This document shows, one piece after another, positions 11,163 to 22,297 of a DNA stretch of 64,000 nucleotides (the stretch's first letter is position 1; the number at the start of each line of letters is the position of its first letter). Origin of the DNA: Athripsodes cinereus (taxonomy: Eukaryota > Arthropoda > Insecta > Trichoptera > Leptoceridae); contig OX388317.1 in NCBI GenBank assembly GCA_947579605.1, forward strand, positions 23,331,384 to 23,395,383. Reading direction: 5' to 3'. The notes beneath the pieces are model-generated. The model worked only from the letters and a program-made list of their open reading frames with translations. It ran no database searches and had not been told where the DNA came from. Both the position numbers and the translations under genes were made by a program.

Positions 11163-11383
11163 GATTAACGACACGGATATTCTGCCATGAGTTAAAGAAA
11201 AAACCGGGAAAGGCTAGGCAATCTAGACGTTATTGTGTACAGTGTTACAAAGATATTGCAACAAAATTTGGTAGAAAGATAGCAAAAAATAAATGTCATA
11301 AAGTTACTACTTATTGTGTCCAATGTGTGCGTCAACCACATTTGTGTTCAAAGTGCTTTAATAAGCGGCATAGAAACAAGTGA
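11163..11383 (+). CDS. mod(mdg4): Terminal exon 7: piggyBac-type cysteine-rich domain (non-FLYWCH)
   Basis: Acceptor caatttcAG, leading dinucleotide ga, 72 codons, TGA: the same phase and layout as the FLYWCH exons, so it is read as a further alternative C-terminus. It has no FLYWCH core. Its basic sequence instead shows C-x2-C, a 23-residue loop containing G-R-x-x-A and one extra Cys, then C-x2-C-x6-C-x2-C-x4-H ending P-H-L-C-S-K-C-F. That is the layout of the C-terminal zinc-binding, DNA-end-recognising domain of piggyBac transposases. No transposase catalytic core is nearby, so this would be a captured domain. AATAAA follows at about 11723. The domain name is by eye; the exon structure is firm. 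Confidence 0.72.
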
Positions 11384-12116
11384 AACGTCGATTGCCTTTA
11401 TTTACATATTTTTCAGTAAGTGCACCATCCAATTTCTATTGTGAATTACAGTAATGCAAAAACAAATTACATACGTCTTGGATTATTTTATTTGTATTTA
11501 TTTTGTTTAACTCTATATAGGTAGGTATATTGATATCAAATCAAAATATGACTTAAAGTTTTCTTCTTTCTGTGCCATGTCAGGTCCCCCCAACGTTGGC
11601 GATCACTCCGGCGAAAACCTCCTTGTCCTGTGCCCTCCCTGCCCTGTCCTGTCCTGTTTAAGTTTTACATGTTACTTTATTATAGTGACCCAGGTTTCGA
11701 CATAAATCATGTACCTATGTTTCAATAAAATATTTTATTTGAAATTTTTTATTTTCATTTGTACCTCCAAAAAATTTAAACAATTTTTAGATATACATAC
11801 AGATTTAAATTACGGATTTCTGGGTCGAAGTGGTTTCATTATTTTAATTATAGAAAATTAAAAGCTACCTTCGGGCATTCCATATTTCCTTGACTGAGAG
11901 TACTATAAAGTATTTATTCTGAAAAAAAATCAATGATGATTTTTACTGTTTGCTATCTAAATCATTCGTATAAGCATCACCTTTTTTCACACCACGTACA
12001 ATGATCTTGAAAAGAAATTTTGCTATTTTTTTAAATATATAATGGAAAATCAAAAAACATAATATATAGAACTTTTAATACTCAATATTTTTAATAAAAA
12101 TATTTTTAATAAAAGA
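11384..12116. other. Spacer with a degraded retroelement scrap
   Basis: Contains the poly(A) region of exon 7 and a GC-richer stretch at about 11575-11650 unlike its surroundings, probably a retroelement remnant; it could not be assigned. The rest is AT-rich. Confidence 0.4.
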
Positions 12117-12272
12117 TATTTCTGGGTTTTTGTTATAACCCCAAATACAACCTAATACAGCTTTCACAGCTACAAGCTAAAAGTTTGTGTCGTGAAAGGG
12201 GAGTCTGCTGGGACGCGGACCCCCTGTTCACAAGGCCGAGATTCTACCTCCAGGCTACTGACAAACTCTATT
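12117..12272 (-). repeat. tRNA-derived SINE, copy 1
   Basis: Member of a four-copy family in this window (also 21722, 44538, 51875). Read on the minus strand it has an A-box-like TAGCCTGGAGGTA, a B-box region GGTCCGCGTCCCAGCAG that is degraded here, and a tail ending ..TTATAACAAAAACCCAGA. Confidence 0.65.
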
Positions 12273-13019
12273 GTTTTTTAAATTATTACGATACCTACCT
12301 TTACAAATAAAAAAAATATAACGGTTTTTGCATTGATTTTTTTTTTACGTTCATAAAAGTAAAAATTCATAGCAGGTTTCTTACTAAGACTGTGTTTTAC
12401 ATTCGAATAAAGAGTATCCTGGCATAAGTAATAGTCCACTGGATAGGTTTTTCAGAAAATACTTAATTTTTTTCAAAATTATAAGAATAAACTTGGTTCT
12501 TCAAATATTTATTAATAAACAGGTTAATATATTTCCCTTTGATAACAGTTTATTAACAACTAGGCAAAAAAGTTGGCCGGTAAACTTTCTCAGGACGAGT
12601 CGCCCAGTTTACAGAGAAATGCTCACATCGACTGTCCAAATTCACAACTCAACAAGTCAAAATGTTTTATATTAGAAATTTCCATTTTTGTAATTTTGGG
12701 ATACGAGTATTTATGTTATGTTTCAAAAACACAATAGAAAGTGAAAATTTCTAAATAATTATGTTGTCTCCGTTCCCTTTAGTAGTTAAACAATCCGAAA
12801 TGTTCATTTGTGGAATTGAAAAAGGTACATATTTTTTTCATTAACTTACTATTTATTATACAAAAGAAACCATGTATTTTTTAAAGTTATTTGTTTGTGG
12901 AAATGATAGAGTGTAACAAAATCTTAATTATAATATGTGTGACCATTTCAAACGTATGTTTTGTATTTGTTAATTGTTTTTATTTTTTGTTTGTCTTAAT
13001 ATATAACTTTTGATTCCAG
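12273..13019. other. Spacer before the MADF exon
   Basis: AT-rich. The small open frame around 12493-12675 has no domain or splice context. The last 60 bases are the pyrimidine-rich acceptor region of the MADF exon. Confidence 0.4.
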
Positions 13020-13375
13020 ATTGGGATTTCGAAAAATTCAAAATGTCAAAATTTTCCAGAATAAGGAGCGTAGAAGTTTGGTCTAAGAAAAATACATTCC
13101 AGTTTATCAAATGTTGGAAAGAGGAAGAATGCTTGTGGAATCCAAAAAACGAACATTATAGAAATAAAGAATATAGAGAGAACAGAATCTATCATTTGTC
13201 TGTGAAACTTAGTCTTACATATGAAGATGTTCTTCACAAAATGCATAATTTAAGATGTCAGTTTAGGAACATAGAAAGACGGTATCATAAGAAAAATATG
13301 CGCCTAAATCCAGACGCAGTCAGTTGGCAATATTTCAAAGCTTTAATGTTTATAAAAAGAGATCAGGTTGAATAG
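13020..13375 (+). CDS. mod(mdg4): Terminal exon 8: MADF domain (non-FLYWCH)
   Basis: Acceptor tgattccAG, leading dinucleotide at, 117 codons, TAG, in the shared phase. The peptide is a MADF (Myb/SANT-like in Adf-1) domain, a helix-turn-helix DNA-binding fold: F28-I29..W32, L38-W39-N40, Y46-R-N-K49, R52/R55, L77-R78..F81 and the closing W102-x-Y104..L108-x-F110. The length is normal for a complete MADF. The ORF extends only ten bases upstream of the exon and has no ATG at the domain start, so a free gene is unlikely. It lies between the cysteine-rich exon and the dense FLYWCH run. Poly(A) signal AATAAA at about 13550. A MADF C-terminus on a BTB protein would add direct DNA contact. Confidence 0.82.
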
Positions 13376-13914
13376 ATAGAAATTTACAATAGAATTAGTT
13401 ATTTATTTATTTATTCTTTAATGTATAGTGTAGGTATACAGTGTTTAACTTAATACATATATGAACGAAACACAGTAATATTTTAACGTCGTGATTAGTA
13501 GTTTCTATGAAATTGAAATACTATTATAAAATTCTTGTCATAATTTCTAAATAAACACTGTTTATCAATAACTTAATCAGTTGGTTTTTATAATACCTGT
13601 TGAAAAAGTCGAAGGCTACCATATTTTTTTGTACGTATACGCTAATCAGTTGTAAATTTTGAAATACGTAGTTTTCTTATTTGCAGTTTGTATTCCGTCT
13701 TTGTCACGACATATATTTTACCACAATGATTTCTTCTCCAATGGTATCACTATTATATTTGACGGAAGATTGAATCATTGGAGAGCGTTACGCGCTGTGA
13801 ATTTAAATTACTTATCAAGGTAATAAATGCAAATGATGAAAAAAATTCACTTAACGTAAGAGATTCTGCTTAGTATTATTTTATTGATAAATATACCTTT
13901 ATGTTATAAATATA
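13376..13914. other. Spacer after the MADF exon
   Basis: 3' flank with AATAAA at about 13550, then AT-rich sequence. No gene was seen. Confidence 0.4.
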
Positions 13915-14044
13915 CCTTCTCCTCAAAGCACGAGCTACGCTCAATTTTGGGGAGTAATTGTATTAGGAAAAAAAATGTATTATTTTATTGTTCAATTATT
14001 CTAAATGATATTTATGTTTAATAAAACTATTATTATTATTATTA
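13915..14044 (+). repeat. LINE 3' end with (ATT)n tail
   Basis: Begins CTTCTCCTCAAAGCACGAGC and ends with an AATAAAACT signal and (ATT)n. A related start occurs near 60376-60440. It is non-coding and ends about 45 bases before the acceptor of exon 9. Confidence 0.5.
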
Positions 14045-14089
14045 TGTATTTGCTTGAATATGAAGTAACTTACTGGTGAAATCTTTCAG

Positions 14090-14277
14090 CTACGTTCGTC
14101 CAGTCACGCAGAGGACGTCCTCTGATAAAGTTGGGAGGATACACCTTCTACAAAAAGAGTACAAATGGGGTCAAGGAAAGATGGGTATGTTCGTCGCATT
14201 TCCACAAAAAATGTAAAGCGAGTCTCTACTGTGCTGATGGTACTATTTTAGTTATTAAGAATTTTCACAACCATTAA
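14090..14277 (+). CDS. mod(mdg4): FLYWCH terminal exon 9
   Basis: Acceptor atctttcAG; leading dinucleotide ct; 61 codons; TAA. Standard ligands C33, C41, H59 and H61, but the residue before C41 is Lys instead of Gly. With L-Y-C-A-D-G after the second cysteine it opens the dense, closely related subgroup that runs to 36.5 kb, marked by K-E-R-W before C33 and a third cysteine in L-Y-C. Confidence 0.9.
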
Positions 14278-14717
14278 GAACATGCAGCAGAAGGGTAGAC
14301 GGTTAGATGATTTCATGAAGATCGCTGGAAAGAAGTGGATACAATAAACTCAGGACAGAAAGAAGTGGAAAATCATAAGAGAGGCCTTAGTCTAAAGATA
14401 GACTCAAAGTGACCGAAGAAGAAAAAGAAAATAGATTATGACAATCTTATAACAAGCTTAAAATTTAGTACATTATTCAACCAAAAAAAGTCATAGATTA
14501 AATGAAAATGCATAAAATGCGCAAATAACAAAATTCAAACCCAAAAATGGGCAAAAACGTTACCAAACTACCTAAATTGTTCGTATTTTGACTTTTTTTG
14601 TTATATGTAATGTGCTTTAATATTATTTTATATCAATATATTTTCTCATATATTGTAGAATAGGTACTGATAAAATAATCATTCTTAAGGTTTACACGGT
14701 CTCTATTATCTTTGTTT

Positions 14718-14830
14718 AGTGGTTGTTGGGATCTCCGTGTGGTGCTTATTTTGTGGTGCTGTCGCCATCTTCAGGAGTGTGAAGTCACTTCACTACAAAC
14801 ATGCACCTCGCGGAGATTCCGTCAACCACT
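14718..14830. mobile_element. Small MITE (intact relative of the one at 5124)
   Basis: 113 bp with terminal inverted repeats AGTGGTTGTTGGGATCTCCG and its near-complement. TTA is found on both flanks if the element is taken from GTGG to CCAC, compatible with a 3-bp target duplication. Confidence 0.6.
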
Positions 14831-15236
14831 TATCAAGAGAATACCGATTGATTTATTCATTCTTTAATATACATTAATTAAAAATTATTTCATAGAGTAC
14901 CTACTAAATAATATATATAATTAGATCTATTAAAAAAGCATATTTTTAATATCCTTGTTTTATTTTTTTATAACATATTTGGCAATCAAATCTAAATTTA
15001 TCATTATTATATTTTATTTAAAATAATTATCGATATGTTAATCCATTGTGCAATTTATGTCTCACCAACTGCAATTTCCTAGAAGTCCAGATACAATATG
15101 CATATTGTCAATTACTTTATACAATTTTGAACAGTTTTCTAGCTGCTGTATAACAAGTTCAGTTCTAGAGAGATATCTCATCAGGTACATGATACGACAC
15201 GAGTTTAGTAATAAATTTACAACATTTTCTTTTTAG

Positions 15237-15427
15237 CGATATTCGTGAAATCGAGAAAAACAGGAAAAACTTTGTTGAAGGTTGGCCAGTATACATATTA
15301 CAAGAGAAGCGAACGAAATAAAAGAGAGAGATGGTCTTGTTCCACGCATTCTAGAAAAGGATGTTACGCGGAATGTTGTTGTGTAGATGGGTACATAATC
15401 AGGCACAAAGGTGTCCACAATCATTGA
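15237..15427 (+). CDS. mod(mdg4): FLYWCH terminal exon 10
   Basis: Acceptor ttctttttAG; leading dinucleotide cg; 62 codons; TGA. One residue is inserted in the S-R-K-T-G region, moving the ligands to C34, C42, H60 and H62. The segment after C42 is unusually cysteine rich (Y-A-E-C-C-C-V-D-G), giving three extra thiols close to the zinc site. Confidence 0.88.
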
Positions 15428-15766
15428 AAGTGGTGTAGTGTGAAATGGATCCAAACATTGTCACCGTAATTATTTGCATGCGAACTATGTAGAATGCTAC
15501 GGGTCTGATTCTGTGTTATCAAATCAGTACATTCAAATGCTTTTAACATCGTTTCCTGGATTTTCCTCTTGTTCCCAGTAAACCACATCCTAGTGTGTTT
15601 GCTTTACTTTCTTTTCCAGAAAAATATCATGCTACAATGAGCAAAAAATTCATTCGAAGTATTTGTGTATCAAAAATGTGATCATTTTCCATATTTTTTC
15701 TAATGACTGGACACAATTGCAGAAAAAAATATGTGATGTCTTGTATAATATTGAGAGAGTTTTTAA

Positions 15767-16243
15767 TAGAGATGAAACGGATATCCGGTAACTATCCGGT
15801 ATCCGGCCTATCCGGCCTAAATTTGCTATCCGGCCGGATACCGGATAGTACCTCAATATCCGGCCGGATACCGGATATTCAAAAACTACGACAATTTCCT
15901 ATAATAAAATGCAATACATTAATCTTTGTGAGGTAAATATCAATAAAATGGCTTGTAATTATGAGATCTTTTATTTAAAGTCGGAAAATTTACAATTACA
16001 CATTATACAGCTCTTGTTCTTCTTCTTATCAAAGAAAATATTTTGAATTAATAGTCATCAACTTAATACTGAAAATTAAAAAGTGGTAAATTATGGTGAA
16101 TAAAGCCCCGTGCGGCGCTAAACTCGTCACGACATGCAACGAGACGATGGTCCGAATATCCGGCCGTCGAATATCCGGCCATCCGGCCTCGCAGCTCGCC
16201 GGATATCCGGTATCCGGCCAAACAACTATCCGTTTCATCTCTA
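15767..16243. mobile_element. hAT-type MITE with TATCCGG subterminal repeats
   Basis: 477 bp flanked by an exact 8-base duplication GTTTTTAA (15759-15766 and 16244-16251). Inverted termini TAGAGATGAAACGGATA / near-complement, with many TATCCGG(CC) repeats near both ends. No transposase. The open frames inside follow from the repeats. Confidence 0.85.
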
Positions 16244-16804
16244 GTTTTTAAGATAATTATCCACACGTTACCCCCGATTCTATTTCATTTTTAGTGCGCA
16301 CTATTTAGTTTGAATCAATATAGAATAGGGGGTATTATTGAGCTCTTTGAGTCATTTCAGTCTCATATAAAAAAATCTCGATTTAAGTTTGCAAAAATGC
16401 AACAACTTGTAGAGCTTTGTAAACTTGGTGCATATTTCAAGACGGGTTTATTGGATTTGTTATGGTGAGTAAAGTAAATTACATTGTAATATTTTTGTCA
16501 TAGATTTCGAGACGATTTTATGTAGGAATAAAATGTGAAATTCAAATGTTATAGATGTTTTATTCATTTATTCAAAAAAATTGTAGGTAGCCATTTAGAA
16601 TTATGAGGTTCAAATATACTATTTATATAGTGATATATTATTATTAATTCTTATAAGCACCTTTGCACTCAGTAACTGTTAAGGGTACGTGTTACATAAA
16701 TATTTACTATGTAATACTTAAAACTAAAAGGTATTAAACAGAATTTGGATTTTTTATTTAATAATTAATGGCTATGAAAATAAACAAGTGAACATCATTT
16801 ACAG

Positions 16805-16986
16805 GAATTTTTGGTACTTCACGTAAGGGCAATCCTTTGTTGACAGTTGGTAAGTACACGTTCTATAAGAAGAGTACATATGGAGCCAGGGAGAGATGGG
16901 TCTGTTCCAAAGATAAAAAGTGTAAGGCGAGCGCATACTGCGAACGTGGAGAAATAATTCACATTAAAAATAATCATATTCATTAA
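16805..16986 (+). CDS. mod(mdg4): FLYWCH terminal exon 11
   Basis: Acceptor catttacAG, leading dinucleotide ga, 59 codons, TAA. The ga start would make TGA if the upstream exon ended in T, so it constrains the shared donor. Cysteine loop of five (S-K-D-K-K): C33, C39, H57, H59; the last pair is H-I-H. The 3' flank carries ACCGGTTTCG at 17000, 13 bases after the stop, a motif shared with exons 15-18. It is the sister of exon 9 (Y-T-F-Y-K-K-S-T-x-G). Confidence 0.88.
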
Positions 16987-17482
16987 TAATGTTACCATTA
17001 CCGGTTTCGATATTACTTGTTACTGAAATCAATCAAATCAAATCAATTGTTCATTTATTCTTTTCACTTTTCATCAAAAACTAATATGGAACAATTGACC
17101 ATATGCAGGGGCGGAATATCATAGAATAAACCCATCTATATATCTGCAATGTCACTGTCAAAACCGTTTAAGTATTTTTCGTGCCATTACTAAAAGAGAC
17201 TGTTTATATTTTATGTATTACAAAGTAAGTTGAATAAATTATCAAATCAAATGTTGTCCTAGGCTTTCATTTGCCTCCCTTTGTTGTCACCAGACTTTGC
17301 TTTATTTATTTTACTTTAATTTGTTACATTTCATTTATAAAACATGTGGAGTGAGCATTGGTAAAAACACACTTGAGGTGGTCAGTAGCTGAATCGTAAA
17401 ATTTCGGACACTCTTTGTAATCACGGGCTCGAATCTCGTAGATGTTTTTTTTCCTGCATTCAACATTGTGAAACAACAAGTG

Positions 17483-17803
17483 GACTGATCGAGTGTCCAA
17501 TGAAACAGTTCTAAATATAATGCAAAAAGATAGAGAGCTAATGACCACTGTTAAAAGACGAAAGGCCGCATACTTTGGCCACATATTCCGTGGAGAAAAA
17601 TATGCCCTTCTGCAGCTTATAGTAGAGGGTAAGATAGAGGGCAGACGGGGTTTGGGGCGCAAAAGAGCATCATGGCTCAAGAATCTTCGGCAGTGGTTTG
17701 GAATACCGGATGCAGCAACCCTCATCAGACTGACCCAGGATCGTGAAGAGTATCAAGAGATGGTCGCCAACCTCCGATAGGAGCGGCACAAGAAGAAGAA
17801 GAA
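17483..17803 (+). mobile_element. 5'-truncated RTE-type LINE 3' end
   Basis: Bounded by the 13-base duplication GAAACAACAAGTG (17470-17482 and 17804-17816). The frame to 17780 shows the ORF2 tail (A-Y-F-G-H-I-F-R-G, then G-L-G-R-K-R-A-S-W-L), and a (GAA)n tail ends the insert. A relative lies at 55340-55555. No enzymatic domain remains. Confidence 0.85.
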
Positions 17804-18352
17804 GAAACAACAAGTGCTTAAACACCTTCACCTAACATCCCTCAATAATTTTATATACAGATGATTGCTTTTCCTTTAGTTGTAGTTATTTTCAGCCCTG
17901 ATGATGTAAATTTTTTGGTGAAGGCGCTAGGCTTGCTTGTGGTATACGTTGTATACCTACACTTCTATGAAGCGAAAGGCGGTTTTATTTCATGTTTACA
18001 ATTATTTAAATTAATTAAGATATTTTTTTTTTGTTAGCTTTGGAATATAGGAATGCTGTGATGATGTGACGAATGTAAACCAAAAATACAGAAACAAAGG
18101 TATTTGTTAATAAATCAAAGACGAAGTAAGTAGTTAATAAACTTGCTAACTAAAGCAGTCTTAAAGAATTTAAGTTATATTGCTCTCTACAATGAATTAC
18201 ATATTGATATTTTGTAAAATTATTTTTTCAATTACCAATGTTATTTGTTTTCAGTGTCTCATATTATGACATTTACATGAGTTGAATTTACAATATTATA
18301 TTTTGCTGGTAAGGAAATTGTCATTAATGTATACGTTTATTTGTATTTCTAG

Positions 18353-18540
18353 CGGAGTACGTAATGAGTAGAAAGAAAAGATTTTTAATCAAGCTTGGTA
18401 ATTATACCTTCTTTAAAACTCCATCCGTGGGAAATAAAGAACTCTGGAAATGTTCCACACACCATCGGAAAGGTTGCAAGGGCCACCTCTATCGTATGGA
18501 TGGATACATTATTCTCACAAATAATGTTCACAATCACTAA
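18353..18540 (+). CDS. mod(mdg4): FLYWCH terminal exon 12
   Basis: Acceptor tatttctAG, leading dinucleotide cg, 61 codons, TAA. Ligands C33, C41, H59 and H61 are intact. Odd points: the near-invariant Arg before W31 is Leu (K-E-L-W-K-C), R-K-K-R replaces the usual R-R-G turn, and G-H follows C41-K where A is normal. The finger should still fold, but its surface differs from its neighbours. Confidence 0.87.
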
Positions 18541-19311
18541 AACATAGTTTACCGCTAACATAAGATAACATTATCGATCAATTGCAGTACAACGAAGTCG
18601 ACTAAGGTAAACATTGACTTCATAATGGTGTCATCAGGACCACAATAAAATAGAAGTAATAATAATGAATTTAATTTTAAATGAGCCGTTTTTTTAAGTT
18701 CTGTATGCTATAATATAATATTTAATACATAACGTTACTACTACATATGAAATTTAAATTTTCCATTGAAAATATTTCGCTGTTCATTTATTATTTGAGT
18801 TAAATTAAAATATATGTTTTTAATACTTCATTGAAATTTTATTCAAAAACTTGAAATTCTCCTAGAATTAAAAATAAGTATTTTTACTTTTTTGTTTAAC
18901 TTTTAGTTTATAGGTAGGATGTGTCTTTTCTAAGCGTCTTTTAATAACCATTTGATAATCTCAAAAGCGCTGAAGACTTTAACAACATTTTCAGTTTTTT
19001 TTTAATTTGGAGATATTGGTATTATCCCATTGAAGATCGAAGTGACATTTACTCCAATTTTAGATACCAAAAAAATAGATATTTTCTATAAGAGATTGTA
19101 TGATTGTTAAAGAAGCGATAAAAGTATGTAAGGATTGATTTCAATGGCGTTCCGTTCTCTCTGCGTACCTCATCTGGGATATGACGTGGGATACAGTAAA
19201 GTATAGAAAAAATATACTTCATTTATGTAAGAAATATCTAAATAAATATTCTTAAACAGGGATGACCTTCATTGTGGTTGTGATATTATATTCACTTTCT
19301 TTGTCTTTTAG
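18541..19311. other. Spacer with an RTE-type LINE tail at 19108-19206
   Basis: Mostly AT-rich. Bases 19108-19206 match the last 100 bases of the insertion at 5164 (GGCGTTCCGTTCTCTCTGCG then TATAG-like tail), a short degraded copy on the + strand. Confidence 0.5.
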
Positions 19312-19499
19312 TGGAGTATGTAAAGTCACAACGAGGAAAAAGACTTATCAAACTTGGTGATTACACTTTCTGTCAACAAACAGTATGGAACAACAAAGAA
19401 CGCTGGATGTGTTCAACTCATCAAACTAGAGGTTGTCGGGCTAATCTGCACATTTTTAATGGAAATATACTCAGAAGTTACAATGTGCACACACACTGA
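19312..19499 (+). CDS. mod(mdg4): FLYWCH terminal exon 13
   Basis: Acceptor ttgtcttttAG; leading dinucleotide tg; 61 codons; TGA. Ligands C33, C41, H59 and H61, with a final H-T-H as in exon 14. The aromatic pair is F19-C20 and the third cysteine of the L-Y-C type is lost (L-H-I). Only 390 bases separate its stop from the next exon, the tightest spacing in the array. Confidence 0.9.
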
Positions 19500-19888
19500 A
19501 ACTTACATTTTACTAATCAGGTATGAGTACGCATTATTACATGAAAAAAACTAATTTAATACACAATTTTTTTCTCAAATAGAAACTTCTATAAACATTT
19601 TTTCTTTTTCAATAAGCTTAACACTTTGGAATCTTATTTATTTATAAAATAAAAAAATACTCGTATGAACATGGTGATTTTGGTTCGAGTGCAGTGCACC
19701 AAGGAAAACTGCTATAGTACTGTAATTTTTCATAAATTAGTTCTTGGTCGTAGCCTCATGACTGCTGTTATAGTGATAATAATTAATTATATTGCTGATT
19801 AATTTTTAAATAAATTAAATTTATTTTGGTTCTTTCAATATCTTACTTTTGTGTTTGTTTTTGTTATATTTACATATTATTTTTTTAG

Positions 19889-20079
19889 GTTACAAATTTG
19901 TGAAGTCCAGAAAAGGAAAGGTCCTTATGCAGTTGGGTAAATATAAATTCTACAAATATCGCTCAATACACAATAAAGAACGTTGGAACTGCTCTACCCA
20001 CTTCAATAAAGGCTGCAGAGCCCATCTATATTGCATCGAAGGAGAAATAATCATCAATAAAAATAAACACACCCATTAA
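19889..20079 (+). CDS. mod(mdg4): FLYWCH terminal exon 14
   Basis: Acceptor ttttttAG; leading dinucleotide gt; 62 codons; TAA. One extra N-terminal residue shifts the ligands to C34, C42, H60 and H62 (H-T-H). The finger body, W-N-C-S-T-H-F-N-K-G-C, is close to exons 18, 19 and 21. The open frame also runs upstream into hydrophobic intron sequence, which is not coding. Confidence 0.9.
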
Positions 20080-20942
20080 CTACTGTTCAATCAAGATATT
20101 TCTTAACCAGTTTGACATTTGGTTCAGAAGACATAGGCAACAAATTCCCTGGATTTTACGGATAGTTTATATTTAGAGTTTCCGAGAGATCGAAGTAGAC
20201 GGCAGACTTTTGTTGATCCAAAATTATTACTTTTCAAGTAATTGCTCAGTTTTTTGGACGCATGGCGAGATGAGATGGTAGCATTAATATGTAGAATTTC
20301 TGATTATCACTGACAACACGGAGAAGACAAAAGTAAACGGAAGATTTCTTGGAACTTGGATATATCGAATTTTTGTCTGTCTCACAGTGGTTGAAGGAAT
20401 ATTATATCGTTGGCGGAAAGAAAAGTTTTATGATAAAATAAGTTTTTTTTTGTAGTAGGTATTATTTTGATTTACACATTTTAACTGTGCACATATTTTT
20501 AGCCCAATTAAATGTTTTCGTTAAAAAAAAATTTTTTTTCGTTATTTCTGGCATTGTAAATGTTACAGTGTCTTTAAATTTTAGTCCTAGCTTTGCTGAA
20601 AATGCGATGATTACTCTAATATTCATCTAATCATTCAAGTGCTTAATGGCGAAACTCTTATAAATCATGCCTTTGCAATAAACTCGCCGTCTGTAGGTAT
20701 ATTGTTTGTGTTTAGTTTGTGTGTATTTCTCAATCGATGTACAATTCGATGTACAATTCGATTACAATTACGAGTCCTTGAACTCCTGAAATATCCGAGA
20801 AATAAAGTTATTTCAACATATGTACCAACAATAAAAAATAAATACATAAATAAATAAAAATGTGAATTGAAATGTGGTTTTAAAAAATAAATATCATTAA
20901 GTGAGTCGGTTTACTATTTTTACATTTTTTTGTTGATTTCAG
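20080..20942. other. Spacer, no gene recognised
   Basis: 3' flank of exon 14, then AT-rich sequence with a short direct repeat TCGATGTACAAT (about 20735-20760). Two overlapping small open frames on opposite strands at 20639-20857 have no domain. Confidence 0.4.
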
Positions 20943-21130
20943 CTGAATATGTACAGTCACGAAGAGGAACAAGTCTTGTAAAACTTGGTAATTACACATT
21001 TTGCAAACAACGAATCACACACGGTAAAGAGCGATGGCTCTGTTCCACTAATTACGGTAAAGGTTGCAAAGCTCATCTCTATATTATGGATGGATTTATA
21101 CTTAAAAGCAAGAATGTACATAACCACTAA
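20943..21130 (+). CDS. mod(mdg4): FLYWCH terminal exon 15
   Basis: Acceptor ttgatttcAG, leading dinucleotide ct, 61 codons, TAA. Ligands C33, C41, H59 and H61. It resembles exon 13 (F19-C20, no third cysteine, final x-N-V-H). Its 3' flank carries ACCGGTTTCG at 21141-21150, ten bases after the stop. The N-terminal part E-Y-V-Q-S-R-R-G is the array consensus. Confidence 0.9.
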
Positions 21131-21721
21131 ATTTTTTGTGACCGGTTTCGCAATATCAAGAAATAATCATTTATGTTTAACGTAATTGTCGCTTTTTATT
21201 GAATTTAATTCTCATCTGCGTAAATGGAGATTTTAAGGAAGTGCACTTAAATCAGCCTAAGCCGATTTGAAATGTTTTAAAGGGAGTTTGCACAAACTGT
21301 TGGTTATGCAGATAAGATATCGGTCGTCTAATGTCCTTACACTCGTTTGTTTCACTTTCATATTTTTTATTTACGTATATTAATTATTTAATAAATACTG
21401 AATTTATTTGAAGGTATATTTTATTTATTCGGTAGATAAAAGTATATTATTTCGTTGTATATTATTTCAATCAAACAAGATTCACACTTTTTTATAAGTT
21501 AGGTTTAGGTACCATAGAATAGAAAGATATTCGTGCAAAATCTGAACATTTTCAATAATTAAGTATGGTGTTTTTATGGTACACTGAAGATATCCTACAT
21601 GTATAAATTATAATGGTCGCGTCATAGCCATAAAAATATATTTGTACGCGTTCTATTTCATAACAATATTTTAATAATTTAAACCTGACCAAACAGACAT
21701 AATTTTTGTTTAAAGATATAC
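21131..21721. other. Spacer, no gene recognised
   Basis: AT-rich 3' flank of exon 15 after the ACCGGTTTCG motif. Nothing else was identified. Confidence 0.4.
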
Positions 21722-21945
21722 CTATCTGGGTTTTGTTATAAACCCAAATACAACCTTATACACCTTTCACAGTAAGCTACTAAAAGCTTGTGTCTCGAAA
21801 GGGTAGTTTGCCGGCACCTGGTATTGAACCACGGACTCCTTGTTCACGAAGCCGAGACTCTTCCTCCGTAATAGTATTTACATAATTTCAAATACTAATA
21901 TGTAAATGCACATCTCCAGAGGAAGAAGTCTAAATCCTTGACAAA
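21722..21945 (-). repeat. tRNA-derived SINE, copy 2
   Basis: Minus-strand copy with the tail CTGGGTTTTGTTATAAACCC (plus strand) and a B-box-like GTTCAATACC. Bases from about 21865 to 21915 form a small inserted or rearranged segment that interrupts the 5' part. Confidence 0.6.
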
Positions 21946-22109
21946 CTTTTCTGTTGCAGTCTTATAGAAATATACAGAAATTATTACACGGAGTAAAACA
22001 CATCACTACACAGAGAAGACTATTGTGTCTAATGATTACACATATTTGATAGAATGTCTATTTGACAGATAGGCTATTAATATATAATTGCTATTTTTTT
22101 TTGTTTTAG

Positions 22110-22297
22110 CTCAATATATCGTATCTAGAAGGGGAACTACACTCATAAAACTTGGAAAGTATACTTATTTTAGAATTCGCGCTACTAAATTGAAAGAGCG
22201 TTGGAATTGTTCCACTCACCACTCCAGAGATTGTAAAGCTTATCTTTATTGTATAGATGGAGTAATTGTTGTCAAGAATAGCATTCATAACCATTAA
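22110..22297 (+). CDS. mod(mdg4): FLYWCH terminal exon 16
   Basis: Acceptor tttgttttAG; leading dinucleotide ct; 61 codons; TAA. Ligands C33, C41, H59 and H61; the residue before C41 is Asp instead of Gly (S-R-D-C). It is the closest relative of exon 17, 0.46 kb downstream, with matching C-K-A-Y and x-I-H-N-H ends. An ACCGGCTTCG variant of the shared 3' motif lies at 22345-22354; AATAAA follows at about 22434. Confidence 0.9.

Noticed and set aside
15703..16266. Overlapping open frames on both strands
   Set aside because: They come from the TATCCGG repeats of the hAT MITE and have no domain.
17870..17990. Hammerhead-like CTGATGATG near 17897
   Set aside because: No GAAA box or closing helix was found at the required spacing.
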